NCBI RefSeq assembly: GCF_000619945.1
Contig: NZ_KK211043.1
Coordinates: 1-64,000, forward strand
Length of the DNA: 64,000 nucleotides
Direction of reading: 5' to 3'
Source: Clostridium lundense DSM 17049
GTDB lineage: Bacteria > Bacillota > Clostridia > Clostridiales > Clostridiaceae
This document shows positions 35,313-43,713 of the stretch, one piece after another (within the stretch, counting starts at the first letter, position 1; each line of letters opens with the position of its first letter). The position numbers were made by a program, and so were the translations under genes. The notes under the pieces were generated by a model, which did not search any database, was not told the origin of the DNA, and worked only from the letters and a program-made list of their open reading frames with translations.

Positions 35313-36221
35313 ATGAACAAAGAAAAAAAGTTAAAAATATTTTTAGTAATATTAATTTTTTTACTTATTAATTATGTTACATATAGGTGTTTTTTCTTTT
35401 CTAGATATAATAATTTGTTAGCACAAAAAGAAGAGTTCACACAAAAAGAGGACAAGATAAAAAAATTAAAATTAACAGAGAAGAAAATAAAAGAGATAAA
35501 AAAAGAGAATGAAAAGCTAAAAAAAGATATAGAATTAATGAATAAACTTACATCTAACCAAATAGATACGCCTCAATTAATATATGATTTTTATTATTCA
35601 TGTATTAAGTATGGTATAAACGGAGAAGAAATGAAGTTCGATCTATTTACATTAGATAATAAGTATGAGAAGGATGGAAAAGATGAAAAACAAGAGAAAA
35701 ATAAAGCAGAAGATAAAAATAAGAAGAGTGTAAACAGTTCAAAAGAAAAAGATAATTCTTCTGAGATAAATTATATATCTGATGATATTGTTAGATTATC
35801 ACTAACCTTAAAAGTAAGCGGTAATAAATATAAGATAGAGAAATATATAAATAATTTAAATGGTATTACTGAAAGAAAGCTGAATGTAAAAAGTGTAAGG
35901 CTTTTTTCAAAGATAGAAGAAGAAAGCAAAAGGGAAGATGAATTGATAATCAATAATAATTTAGAAAACAAGGAAGATATAAATTTCAATAATGGGGGGA
36001 ATAAGGATAAAGAGGATTTTGAGGAAAATAATAATTCATTAAAAAAAGATAGTTTTATTTTAGTAAAGGACGAGGTAATATCATGTGAAATAGTATTTTA
36101 TCAGTATATAAGGGTAAGTGAAGAAAACTATGATTCTATTAAAAATTATAGCTTTTATAATAAAAAAATAGGGTTTAGATCTATAGGAGATATGTTTGGA
36201 AGTAAAAAAAGGAGTAGATAA
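35313..36221 (+). CDS. PilO-like alignment protein
   Basis: This 302-residue protein has one N-terminal membrane helix (about residues 8-28), a Lys/Glu-rich coiled coil (about 35-80) and an extracytoplasmic domain with SLTLKVSGNKYKIEKYINNL, typical of PilO/GspM. Two very acidic/basic low-complexity stretches (about 112-150 and 215-250) are unusual. ATG 35313 follows AAAGGTGTG. It is 13 bases after the PilM-N gene and overlaps the peptidase's upstream region. Confidence 0.72.
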   Translation: MNKEKKLKIFLVILIFLLINYVTYRCFFFSRYNNLLAQKEEFTQKEDKIKKLKLTEKKIKEIKKENEKLKKDIELMNKLTSNQIDTPQLIYDFYYSCIKYGINGEEMKFDLFTLDNKYEKDGKDEKQEKNKAEDKNKKSVNSSKEKDNSSEINYISDDIVRLSLTLKVSGNKYKIEKYINNLNGITERKLNVKSVRLFSKIEEESKREDELIINNNLENKEDINFNNGGNKDKEDFEENNNSLKKDSFILVKDEVISCEIVFYQYIRVSEENYDSIKNYSFYNKKIGFRSIGDMFGSKKRSR

Positions 36222-36222
36222 T

Positions 36223-36999
36223 ATGGGAAACTATTTAGTAATTTATTATGTTTTTTCTTTTATAATGGGGAGTATAATAGGTAGTTTCTTAAATGTATGT
36301 ATATATAGAATACCTAGAGAGGAGAGTTTAGCATATCCCTCTTCTCATTGCCCAAAGTGTAATAATAAATTGAAATGGAGAGATTTGATTCCAATAATAA
36401 GTTATATGTTTCTAAAAGGTAAGTGTAGATATTGTAAAGAAAAAATAGGAGTTAGGTATCCTTTGATTGAGCTTTTTACAGGAATAGTATATTTAATAGT
36501 GGCCATTGAATATGGGGTCTCATTAAACTATTTAAAATATGTAACATTACTTTCTATATTAATTGTTATTAGTTTCATCGATATGCAGACAATGGATGTA
36601 TACTTTAGCATTACAGTAACAGGTGTTATTTTTGGATTGATTTTTTTAGTTACACAAGGTATCTTGCAAAATTATATTTTAAAAGATTATATATATTATA
36701 TTTTAGGAGGCATAGTTCCTGCAGGAATAATATCATTAATAATATTATTAACAGGAGGTATGGGCTGGGGAGATGTAGAGATATGCTTTATTTCAGGTAT
36801 ATTTCTTGGATTAAAAAGGTCTCTTCTTATGTTTTTATTATCATTTATAATAGGAACCGTAATTTCTCTAGGGCTTATTTTGTGTGAAAAAAAGACAAGA
36901 AAGGATCCTATTCCTTTTGGTCCATTTATTGCATTAGGAACATTATGCACATTAATCTTTGGAGATAATATATTATTATGGTATTTAAGTTTTATATAA
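36223..36999 (+). CDS. pilD: Type IV prepilin peptidase
   Basis: A 258-residue polytopic aspartic protease that cleaves and N-methylates prepilins. It has GSFLNVCIYRIPREE, two C-x-x-C pairs (CPKCNNK and CRYCKEK), the first catalytic Asp in FIDMQTMDVYF and the second in the GxGD-like motif MGWGDVEICF. ATG 36223 follows AAAGGAG and lies just past the PilO stop. It is the last gene of the pilus operon. Confidence 0.92.
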   Translation: MGNYLVIYYVFSFIMGSIIGSFLNVCIYRIPREESLAYPSSHCPKCNNKLKWRDLIPIISYMFLKGKCRYCKEKIGVRYPLIELFTGIVYLIVAIEYGVSLNYLKYVTLLSILIVISFIDMQTMDVYFSITVTGVIFGLIFLVTQGILQNYILKDYIYYILGGIVPAGIISLIILLTGGMGWGDVEICFISGIFLGLKRSLLMFLLSFIIGTVISLGLILCEKKTRKDPIPFGPFIALGTLCTLIFGDNILLWYLSFI

Positions 37000-37025
37000 A
37001 AAATTAAAAGTTTTGCATAAAATGA

Positions 37026-37054
37026 TTGACAAACTTCAAAATTACAAATAAAAT
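37026..37054 (+). promoter_or_regulatory. guaB promoter
   Basis: TTGACA (37026-37031) and TAAAAT (37049-37054) have 17-base spacing, about 34 bases before the riboswitch aptamer. Confidence 0.8.
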
Positions 37055-37087
37055 AATGTAAACAAGTTGTTTAATAATGTATATTCT

Positions 37088-37152
37088 ACTCATATATTCC
37101 CTGAATATGGCAGGGAGTATCTACCGGGAGCCGTAAATTCCCGACTATGGGT
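37088..37152 (+). ncRNA. Guanine (purine) riboswitch aptamer
   Basis: P1 ACTCATA/TATGGGT encloses the conserved junction words ATATGG, GTATCTACCGGGAG, CCGTAAA and CCGACTATGG. The C in GACTATG corresponds to the specificity base C74, so guanine rather than adenine is the ligand. It controls guaB-guaA. Confidence 0.95.
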
Positions 37153-37175
37153 GAAATTTGAGTCTGCCTATGTAG

Positions 37176-37223
37176 ACATGCTAATTTCACTTATGGTTAT
37201 AAGAAAAATCAGCATGTTTTTTT
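37176..37223 (+). terminator. Riboswitch-controlled terminator before guaB
   Basis: ACATGCTAATTT (37176-37187) pairs with AAATCAGCATGT (37205-37216), then eight T residues. A competing hairpin GTGAAATT/AATTTCAC (37151-37190) could be the antiterminator, so guanine should reduce expression. Confidence 0.85.
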
Positions 37224-37276
37224 TCATATAGGTAAATATAAATATAGTGTTAAATTATAATAAAGGAGTGGACACA

Positions 37277-38731
37277 ATGGCAATCATATTAAAAAAGGGT
37301 TATACTTTTGATGACGTTTTACTTATGCCTAACAAATCTGAAATATTACCTAAAGATGCAAGTTTAGCTACAAATTTAACTAAAAAAATAAAATTAAATA
37401 TACCGCTAATGAGTGCAGGTATGGATACCGTTACTGAATCAAAGATGGCTATTGCTATAGCAAGAGAAGGTGGCATTGGTATAATACATAAAAATATGAC
37501 TATAGAACAGCAGGCAGCTGAAGTTGATAGAGTAAAAAGACAAGAAAATGGAGTAATTACAGATCCATTCTTTTTAGCACCAGAAAATACTATACAAGAT
37601 GCTTTAGACTTAATGAGCAGATATAGAATTTCCGGAATTCCAGTAACAGTAGATGGCAAATTAGTTGGCATAATAACTAATAGGGATATAGTATTTGAAA
37701 CAGATTATTCTAAAAAGATTTCCGAGGTTATGACAAAAGAAAATTTAATAACTGCCCCAGAAAATACTACTATAGATGAAGCTAAAGAAATATTAATGAA
37801 ACATAAGATAGAAAAACTTCCATTAGTAGATGCGGATAATAATTTAAGAGGACTTATTACTATAAAAGATATAGAAAAAGTAAGAAAATTCCCTAATAGT
37901 GCTAAGGATGAAAAAGGAAGACTTTTATGTGGTGCGGCTGTAGGTATAACAAAGGATATGTTAGAAAGAGTAAAAGCTTTAGTAGATGCTAATGTAGATG
38001 TAATAACTCTTGATACTGCTCATGGTCATTCTCAAGGAGTATTAAATGGAGTGAAAATAATAAAAGAAAAATATCCTGAACTTCAAATTATTGCAGGAAA
38101 TGTTGCAACAGCTGAAGCTACAAGAGATTTAATTCTTGCAGGAGCTGATTGTGTAAAGGTAGGTATAGGACCAGGTTCTATTTGTACTACTAGAGTTGTA
38201 GCAGGAGTAGGAGTACCTCAATTAACTGCAGTTATGGATTGTGTAGAAGAAGCTAATAAATATGGAGTTCCTATTATAGCAGATGGTGGACTTAAATATT
38301 CAGGAGATATAGTGAAGGCTTTAGCAGCTGGTGCTAAGATTTGTATGTTAGGTTCAATGTTTGCAGGTTGTGAAGAATCACCAGGAGAAACAGAAATATA
38401 TCAGGGAAGAAGCTACAAGGTATATAGAGGAATGGGTTCATTAGCGGCTATGGCTTGTGGTAGTAGAGATAGATATTTCCAAGAAGAAGGCAAAAAGTTA
38501 GTACCAGAAGGAGTAGAAGGAAGAGTACCATATAAAGGACTTGTTTCAGAGACTATATTCCAATTAATTGGTGGAATACGTTCAGGTATGGGATATTTGG
38601 GAGCTAAAACTTTAGAAGATCTATATAAAACAGCAAGATTTGTTGAACAAACATCATCAGGACTTAGAGAAAGTCATCCACATGACATATCAATAACAAA
38701 AGAAGCACCAAACTATAGTGTTAATCAATAA
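37277..38731 (+). CDS. guaB: IMP dehydrogenase
   Basis: GuaB oxidises IMP to XMP with NAD+, the committed step to GMP. The 484-residue protein has the barrel split by two CBS domains (about residues 95-205) and the catalytic-cysteine loop GIGPGSICTTRVVAGVG. The C-terminal flap includes GSLAAMACGSRDRYFQE. ATG 37277 follows AAGGAGTGG (37263-37271). The 13-base gap to guaA implies one transcript under the guanine riboswitch. Confidence 0.97.
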   Translation: MAIILKKGYTFDDVLLMPNKSEILPKDASLATNLTKKIKLNIPLMSAGMDTVTESKMAIAIAREGGIGIIHKNMTIEQQAAEVDRVKRQENGVITDPFFLAPENTIQDALDLMSRYRISGIPVTVDGKLVGIITNRDIVFETDYSKKISEVMTKENLITAPENTTIDEAKEILMKHKIEKLPLVDADNNLRGLITIKDIEKVRKFPNSAKDEKGRLLCGAAVGITKDMLERVKALVDANVDVITLDTAHGHSQGVLNGVKIIKEKYPELQIIAGNVATAEATRDLILAGADCVKVGIGPGSICTTRVVAGVGVPQLTAVMDCVEEANKYGVPIIADGGLKYSGDIVKALAAGAKICMLGSMFAGCEESPGETEIYQGRSYKVYRGMGSLAAMACGSRDRYFQEEGKKLVPEGVEGRVPYKGLVSETIFQLIGGIRSGMGYLGAKTLEDLYKTARFVEQTSSGLRESHPHDISITKEAPNYSVNQ

Positions 38732-38745
38732 TTTGGAGGTTAATT

Positions 38746-40278
38746 ATGGAAAGAGAATTAGTTCTTGTAGTTGATTTCGGAGGACAATACAATCAGCTTA
38801 TAGCTAGACGTGTTAGAGAAAATAATGTTTACTGTGAAATAATCCCATATAATTATACAATAGAACAAATAAAAGAAAAAAATCCTAAGGGAATAATTTT
38901 TACAGGTGGACCTAACAGTGTTTATGGAGATAATACTCCAAAAGTAGATAAAGAAATATTTAATTTGGGAATTCCTGTGCTTGGTATATGTTATGGACAA
39001 CAGTTAACTTCATATACTTTAGGTGGAAAAGTTCAAAGTGCGGAAATTAGAGAATATGGAAAAACTGACGTTAAATTAGATAATACTTGTCTTTTATTTA
39101 ATGAAATTGAAGAAAGCGGAGTATGCTGGATGAGTCATACAGACTTTGTATCAGAAGCTCCAGAGGGTTTTAAAATAGTAGGAACAACTTCACAGTGTCC
39201 AGTAGCAGCTATGGCTAATGAAGAAAAGAAAATATATGGTGTACAGTTCCATCCAGAAGTTGAACACACTCCTTTTGGTAGAAAAATGTTATCAAACTTC
39301 TTATTTAGAGTATGCGGATTAAAGGGAGATTGGTCAATGACTTCCTTCGCAGAAGAAAAAATAGCTAAGATAAAAGAATTAGTTGGAGATAAGAAGGTAA
39401 TTTGTGCACTTTCAGGTGGAGTTGATTCATCTGTTGCAGCTGTACTTGTACACAAAGCTATTGGAAAACAGTTAACTTGCATATTTGTTGATCATGGCTT
39501 ACTTAGAAAAGATGAAGGAGATCAGGTAGAAAGAGTATTTAAACAGCAGTTTGATATGAACTTAATAAGAGTAAATGCTCAAGATAGATTCTTAGGTAAA
39601 CTAAAGGGTGTATCTGATCCTGAAAGAAAGAGAAAAATTATAGGTGAAGAATTTATAAGGGTATTTGAAGAAGAAGCTAACAAACTAGGAGAAATACATT
39701 TCTTAGTTCAAGGAACTATATATGCAGACGTAGTTGAAAGTGGAACTAATACTTCAGCTACTATAAAGAGTCATCACAATGTAGGAGGACTTCCAGAAGA
39801 CCTACAATTTAAACTTATAGAGCCTTTAAGAGAATTATTTAAAGATGAAGTTAGAGCTGTTGGAGAAGAGCTTGGAATACCTCATAAATTAGTATGGAGA
39901 CAGCCTTTCCCAGGACCAGGTCTTGCTATAAGAGTTTTAGGTGAAGTTACGGAAGAAAAATTAGAAATAGTAAGAGAAGCAGATGCTATATTCAGAGAAG
40001 AAGTAGCTAATGCAGGTCTTGAAGAAAAGATATGGCAGTACTTTGCTTGTCTTCCAAACATTCAATCTGTAGGAGTTATGGGAGATGAAAGAACATATTG
40101 TCATACAATAGCTTTAAGAGCAGTAACATCTTCAGATGGAATGACTTCAGATTGGGCAAGAATACCTTATGAAGTATTAGATAAAGTTTCAAGAAGAATT
40201 GTAAATGAAGTTAAATTAGTTAACAGAATTGTTTACGACGTAACTTCAAAACCACCTGCTACTATCGAGTGGGAATAG
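38746..40278 (+). CDS. guaA: GMP synthase (glutamine-hydrolysing)
   Basis: A 510-residue enzyme that aminates XMP to GMP. The class I glutaminase has its cysteine in LGICYGQQL and its His/Glu in GVQFHPEVEHT. The ATP-pyrophosphatase loop is ALSGGVDSSVAAVL, and the dimerisation domain ends ATIEWE. The last codons (GAGTGGGAATAG) form one copy of the 11-bp direct repeat flanking the genomic island, so integration restored an intact reading frame. Confidence 0.97.
   Translation: MERELVLVVDFGGQYNQLIARRVRENNVYCEIIPYNYTIEQIKEKNPKGIIFTGGPNSVYGDNTPKVDKEIFNLGIPVLGICYGQQLTSYTLGGKVQSAEIREYGKTDVKLDNTCLLFNEIEESGVCWMSHTDFVSEAPEGFKIVGTTSQCPVAAMANEEKKIYGVQFHPEVEHTPFGRKMLSNFLFRVCGLKGDWSMTSFAEEKIAKIKELVGDKKVICALSGGVDSSVAAVLVHKAIGKQLTCIFVDHGLLRKDEGDQVERVFKQQFDMNLIRVNAQDRFLGKLKGVSDPERKRKIIGEEFIRVFEEEANKLGEIHFLVQGTIYADVVESGTNTSATIKSHHNVGGLPEDLQFKLIEPLRELFKDEVRAVGEELGIPHKLVWRQPFPGPGLAIRVLGEVTEEKLEIVREADAIFREEVANAGLEEKIWQYFACLPNIQSVGVMGDERTYCHTIALRAVTSSDGMTSDWARIPYEVLDKVSRRIVNEVKLVNRIVYDVTSKPPATIEWE
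40267..40277. repeat. attL core at the guaA 3' end
   Basis: GAGTGGGAATA here is repeated exactly at 58526-58536, in the same orientation. The guaA 3' end is a known integration hot spot for genomic islands, and an integrase gene lies 77 bases away. Confidence 0.75.
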
Positions 40279-40285
40279 GATATAT

Positions 40286-40327
40286 AAAGTTCGCAAGCCT
40301 TATGAAATAAGGGTTTGCGGACTTTTC
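40286..40327 (+). terminator. guaA terminator
   Basis: AAAGTTCGCAAGCCTTAT pairs with ATAAGGGTTTGCGGACTTTT (a mismatch plus G-U pairs), followed by CTTTT. It lies inside the island boundary. Confidence 0.8.
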
Positions 40328-40337
40328 TTTTATGCTG

Positions 40338-40356
40338 TGATTCTAATTTGATTCTA
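40338..40356. repeat. Left integrase arm-type repeats
   Basis: Two copies of TGATTCTA (40338-40345 and 40349-40356) are 11 bp apart, one helical turn. The same pair with the same spacing occurs at 58405-58423, inside the right end. Confidence 0.6.
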
Positions 40357-41427
40357 CTTTAATTTTTCAAGGGCATCTACTACTTTATTTTGCTTATTAG
40401 GATACAAATGAGAGTATGTATTTAATGTAGTTTCTATCTTTTCATGGCCTAACCGTTCAGCTATTAATAAAGGTGTGAAGCCAAGCTCAACCAATAAGGA
40501 GGCATGGCTATGCCTCAAATCATGGAGCCTGATTCTTTTGACGTTGGCTTTTTTACAACCTCTATCCATTTCATGATGCAAGAAGTACTTAGTGAAGGGG
40601 AATATCCTATCATTAGGCTTAACATCATAGAGGGTGTTAGTATAGCTCTTCAAATCTTCACATAAGAAATCTGTTATTGGTATAACTCTATTGCTCTTTG
40701 GTGTTTTAGGAGCTGTTACTACATCCTCTTTTCCCAATCTTTGTATAGATTTATTAATAGTTATAGTCTTGTTATCAAAATCTATATCAGCTAGAGTAAG
40801 AGCCATTAATTCTCCAATCCTCATGCCTGTCCAATATAAAGTTTCAAAAGCTATTTTTGATTGAGGCTTGTCTTCGACACACTCTATAAATTTCATATAT
40901 TCATCCTTTGTCCAAAACAACATCTCTTCAGCATTTTTCTTACCCATACTGCCGGCTTTATGACAAGGATTCTCTTTTAAATCATAGTACTTAACAGCAT
41001 AATTAAATATAGCAACTAACTGATTGTTAATTGCTTTAAGGTAGGTTTCAGAATAGTCCTTTTCATCCTTCATCAACTTATTTTGCCACTTTCTTATATG
41101 TGTAGCCTTTATTGTATTTATAGGCATGTTTTTAAAGTAAGGAAGGATCTTTAACTCTATCATATATTTCTTATTAGCTATAGTAGATTTCCTAAGCCTA
41201 TTCTCCATATCTTCAAAATATAATTCCACTAAAGACCCGAAGGACATATCCGGATTGGCTTGCTGTTTACTCAGAAACTCTCTTTCCCACTCTAATGCTT
41301 CTCCCTTTTTTTTAAAACCTCTTTTAAGTTTCTTCTTCTTTTCACCTGTCCAAGTAGTGTAATAAAACTGTACATACCAGGTGCCTTGTTTTTCATCTTT
41401 ATAAGCAGGAATAATAATCACCCCCAT
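40354..41427 (-). CDS. int: Tyrosine site-specific integrase of the guaA island
   Basis: A 357-residue Tn916-like integrase. An N-terminal arm-binding domain (residues about 5-50, GTWYVQFYYTTWTGEKKKK) is followed by a SAM-like core-binding domain (about 60-155). The catalytic domain has Arg in GMRIGELMAL, H-x-x-R in HDLRHSHASLLVEL, the His of ERLGHEKIETT and the tyrosine of LNTYSHLYP. It is transcribed toward attL, and its stop codon overlaps an arm repeat. It should catalyse integration and excision at the guaA 3' end. A GTG two codons inside is an alternative start. Confidence 0.93.
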   Translation of the reverse strand: MGVIIIPAYKDEKQGTWYVQFYYTTWTGEKKKKLKRGFKKKGEALEWEREFLSKQQANPDMSFGSLVELYFEDMENRLRKSTIANKKYMIELKILPYFKNMPINTIKATHIRKWQNKLMKDEKDYSETYLKAINNQLVAIFNYAVKYYDLKENPCHKAGSMGKKNAEEMLFWTKDEYMKFIECVEDKPQSKIAFETLYWTGMRIGELMALTLADIDFDNKTITINKSIQRLGKEDVVTAPKTPKSNRVIPITDFLCEDLKSYTNTLYDVKPNDRIFPFTKYFLHHEMDRGCKKANVKRIRLHDLRHSHASLLVELGFTPLLIAERLGHEKIETTLNTYSHLYPNKQNKVVDALEKLK

Positions 41428-41446
41428 AAATAGCAGGATAATAATA

Positions 41447-41944
41447 TTATTGATATTTTTTTATTATTTCCATCAACATGAATCGCATATAGGACTTAAA
41501 ATGCTCACGTAAATTTTCAAAATCATGAATAGGAACTTTTACAGTAGTATTATTATATGTTATTAAATAACATGTTTCTTTTATATCACAATTAGCGCAA
41601 TATCTTTCTGTGTCATTAAGTTTGCAGCTAATAACTTCTGGGTTATCTTCTTTAATGCAATTAATCTCTTCTAAATTACAGCCAAGTAATTTTAGTTCTT
41701 CTTTAAATAATCTTAATTCATCTAACTGTTTTTGAAGTTTATCATATCCAAGCAGATAGGTAACAGTTGTATCTAAAGTTTCTGCAATCTTTTCTACAAT
41801 ACTATGAGGTATTTCCACATCTCCGCTTTCATATTTTTGTATTGAACTAAGTGATTTATCTAATATGTTGGCTAATTGAGTTTGGGTAATATTTTTGCTT
41901 TTTCTTTTTTCTTTTATGCGGCTGCCTATGGTTTCTTTATTCAT
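41447..41944 (-). CDS. XRE-family repressor of the island
   Basis: A 165-residue protein with an N-terminal helix-turn-helix (about residues 5-60: ITQTQLANILDKSLSSIQKYE) and a coiled-coil/unknown C-terminus with several cysteines (CKLNDTERYCANCDIKETC). ATG 41944 follows GGTGGTGAGAAG; an upstream in-frame start at 41977 lacks a site. Divergent from a small Cro-like gene across an AT-rich operator region, it is the likely master repressor, in one transcript with int. Confidence 0.85.
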   Translation of the reverse strand: MNKETIGSRIKEKRKSKNITQTQLANILDKSLSSIQKYESGDVEIPHSIVEKIAETLDTTVTYLLGYDKLQKQLDELRLFKEELKLLGCNLEEINCIKEDNPEVISCKLNDTERYCANCDIKETCYLITYNNTTVKVPIHDFENLREHFKSYMRFMLMEIIKKYQ

Positions 41945-42076
41945 TCTTCTCACCACCTTCTTAAAATAATATATCATTATGCGTAATTAAATTCAATAAA
42001 AAATATAAAAAAATATTTACAAGTGTAATTTAATTATATATAATTTAATTAAGTTAATATTAATTTAAAAAATAAT

Positions 42077-42086
42077 AATACGTATT
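42077..42086. promoter_or_regulatory. AATACGTATT palindrome, copy 1 (island operator region)
   Basis: A perfect 10-bp palindrome in the divergent regulator promoter region, repeated exactly at 42351-42360 before the next small gene. Further dyads such as TAATTTAATTA fill 41,990-42,090. These are likely repressor or Cro sites. Confidence 0.45.
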
Positions 42087-42113
42087 TTAATTATGTATAC
42101 AAGAGGTGATTAC

Positions 42114-42311
42114 ATGAGAATTGATAACAAAAAAATTGAAATTGCTATGGCTAAAGCATGCCTTAGTGTAAATGAACTGTCAAAGCAGTCAGGAGTTAAC
42201 ATCGTTACGTTAACTAAATTAAGAAAGGGTAATCAGGAATTAATGCCTAAAACAGTGGGAAAGCTTTCGAAAGCACTAGGCGTTCCAGTAGAAGAACTTA
42301 TTCAAAAATAA
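42114..42311 (+). CDS. Cro-like XRE DNA-binding protein
   Basis: A 65-residue protein that is almost entirely one helix-turn-helix domain (KACLSVNELSKQSGVNIVTLTKL, then GKLSKALGVPVEELIQK). ATG 42114 follows AAGAGGTGAT; an earlier in-frame ATG at 42093 is unsupported. Divergent from the XRE repressor, it resembles the Cro partner of a phage-type switch. Confidence 0.82.
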   Translation: MRIDNKKIEIAMAKACLSVNELSKQSGVNIVTLTKLRKGNQELMPKTVGKLSKALGVPVEELIQK

Positions 42312-42322
42312 ACTTGAAACAT

Positions 42323-42344
42323 ATTGATATTTAAAAGTATCAAT
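42323..42344 (+). terminator. Hairpin after the Cro-like gene
   Basis: ATTGATA and TATCAAT enclose an 8-base loop. There is no strong T-run, so it is a weak terminator at best. Confidence 0.35.
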
Positions 42345-42350
42345 TTGGGT

Positions 42351-42360
42351 AATACGTATT
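42351..42360. promoter_or_regulatory. AATACGTATT palindrome, copy 2
   Basis: An exact copy of 42077-42086, directly abutting the AGGAGG ribosome site of the next gene. A bound regulator would block both transcription and translation initiation there. Confidence 0.45.
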
Positions 42361-42376
42361 AGGAGGCATGAGGAAA

Positions 42377-42577
42377 ATGAGCTATTTAACAGTTACAGAT
42401 GTTAGAAGGATTTTAGGAATAAGCGCATCAAAAGCATATGTGATAATTAGACAGCTTAATAATGAATTGAAGGAAAAAGGATATATTGTTGTTGCTGGAA
42501 AGGTACCTAAAAAGTATTTTATGGAAAAGTATTATTGTGATGTAGATGAATTAAAACAACAACTGAAAGCTATGTAA
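42377..42577 (+). CDS. Small helix-turn-helix protein (excisionase-like)
   Basis: A 66-residue basic protein with a winged-helix/MerR-type helix pair (LTVTDVRRILGISASKAYVIIRQLN) and a short C-terminal helix. Size and place beside int and the Cro-like gene suggest an excisionase or regulator, but no specific family is recognised. The ribosome site AGGAGG (42361-42366) favours ATG 42377 over ATG 42368, which is one base away. Confidence 0.7.
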   Translation: MSYLTVTDVRRILGISASKAYVIIRQLNNELKEKGYIVVAGKVPKKYFMEKYYCDVDELKQQLKAM

Positions 42578-42604
42578 TCATAGAGAGCAAATAGCTTTCT
42601 TAGA

Positions 42605-42618
42605 TGTCAAATCCGACA
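42605..42618. repeat. Quasi-palindrome TGTCAAATCCGACA (copy 1 of 4)
   Basis: The motif TGTCAAATNCGACA recurs at 46907-46920 (CGTCAAATTCGACT), 47033-47046 (reverse orientation) and 48453-48466, all within the island's maintenance half. This copy precedes the gene at 42662. Confidence 0.55.
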
Positions 42619-42661
42619 TGTAGTTTAATGGAATTATATTTACATAGAGAGGATGGTAGCA

Positions 42662-42952
42662 ATGTTAATTAAGACAGGTAAGGACAGATTTGAAAATTTA
42701 GATTATGATTTTGCAGAAAAAAACCAAGGCATTATGAATTCAGACAACTATAAAGACTTATTTAATTTTGATGCATCTTATGATAGTGATTCAGATAAAG
42801 TTTCTGAGTTTATGGATAAATTAATAAAATTTATAAGAGCTGAGAAATCAGATTGGGGTAATAAGGAGATTTATTTAAGTTTTGATGATATAGAATATCT
42901 GGTTACCAGTGCAAAGATTTTGCATGATAGATATGCTGCTGGGCGATTTTAG
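42662..42952 (+). CDS. Hypothetical small acidic protein
   Basis: A 96-residue protein I do not recognise. It is acidic in the middle (NFDASYDSDSDKVSEFMDK) and predicted largely helical, with no cysteine pairs, membrane helix or signal. ATG 42662 follows GAGAGGAT. It lies between DNA-binding and replication-type genes on the same strand, so a role in island replication or control is possible, on context only. Confidence 0.65.
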   Translation: MLIKTGKDRFENLDYDFAEKNQGIMNSDNYKDLFNFDASYDSDSDKVSEFMDKLIKFIRAEKSDWGNKEIYLSFDDIEYLVTSAKILHDRYAAGRF

Positions 42953-42994
42953 TTAAGCTGATACATTTAATTTTTATAAGCGTGTATGGATTAA

Positions 42995-43024
42995 AGGCTC
43001 TTTTGCAATTTTGCAGAGGGGCCT
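42995..43024 (+). terminator. Hairpin with CAATTTTGCAGAG loop word
   Basis: AGGCTCTTTTGCA and TTGCAGAGGGGCCT form an imperfect stem with G-U pairs. The same CAATTTTGCAGAG word is in the hairpin at 43714-43757. Confidence 0.4.
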
Positions 43025-43060
43025 AAATTCAACTGTAAAACTACAAAAGGGGTAATACTC

Positions 43061-43519
43061 ATGCATTATATATTTGAACATAAAGAGGATTGTGCTGTTG
43101 TTTCACCTGTACTTGCAAAAGCTATTGGTCTTAATGAAGCTATAATTCTTCAAAAACTTAATGATTTGATGGAACATAAGAAAAACGATAGTAGGTATTT
43201 TAAAGAAGGTTCTATTTGGATCAATCAATCTGTATCGGAATTATGTGAGAGGTACTTTCCTTATATGAGTTTAAGTACTGTAAAAAGAGCTATAACCAGA
43301 TTGAAGAAGCAGAATTTAATTAAGATAAAGAGATTTTATAGTGAAGAAGCAAAGAATAATACTAACTGGTATTCCTTAAATCATGAAGCTATTGAAAACA
43401 TGATTGTAATAGAAAATAAGACTACAGAGCTGGAAGAGTCATTCGTTTTAGGAAAGGGTCAAAATGAACCAATAACTGATGAGTTATTGATTAGGGAATT
43501 AGAAGAGATAGAAATATAA
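43061..43519 (+). CDS. Replication-protein-like winged-helix protein, short form
   Basis: A 152-residue protein with a winged helix typical of plasmid/phage replication initiators in Firmicutes (LNEAIILQKLNDLME, WINQSVSELCERYFPYMSLSTVKRAITRLKKQNLIKIK, then NNTNWYSLNHEAI). The tail contains GQNEPI, encoded by one copy of the dispersed motif GGTCAAAATGAACC; related Rep proteins often carry GQNEP iteron-encoded repeats (recalled). Family members are usually longer, so this may be C-terminally truncated. An AAAGGGG site precedes the ATG. Confidence 0.7.
   Translation: MHYIFEHKEDCAVVSPVLAKAIGLNEAIILQKLNDLMEHKKNDSRYFKEGSIWINQSVSELCERYFPYMSLSTVKRAITRLKKQNLIKIKRFYSEEAKNNTNWYSLNHEAIENMIVIENKTTELEESFVLGKGQNEPITDELLIRELEEIEI
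43457..43470. repeat. Iteron-like motif inside the Rep-like gene
   Basis: GGTCAAAATGAACC, quasi-palindromic and repeated with small changes at 43559-43572, 45486-45499, 45547-45560, 45564-45577, 45637-45650 and 46583-46596. Confidence 0.6.
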
Positions 43520-43596
43520 AGATTAGTTAACAAGAAGCTTATGAAAGAAAAAATAACAGGTTCAAAATGATCTAATTTATGGATGAATAAAGTAAG

Positions 43597-43677
43597 ATGA
43601 GGTATCTTGATATTTTTAAAAGTGATGAAAAATCATTAATAGATAATAGACAAGTTTCAAAGATTATAGGTGAGTAG
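43597..43677 (+). pseudogene. Short reading frame, possible antirepressor/Rha-like remnant
   Basis: ATG 43597 opens 26 codons ending SLIDNRQVSKIIGE-stop. The words DNRQVSKIIG resemble the start of phage Rha/antirepressor domains, which are much longer. No good ribosome site is present, so a remnant is more likely than a gene. Confidence 0.3.
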
Positions 43678-43713
43678 TATGAGCATTAATTTGGAGGTAT
43701 CAGAAATTATATA

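Noticed and set aside
37088..37223. Possibility that the purine riboswitch is adenine- or 2'-deoxyguanosine-specific
   Set aside because: The specificity base is C in GACTATG, and the regulated genes make GMP, so guanine is the straightforward reading.
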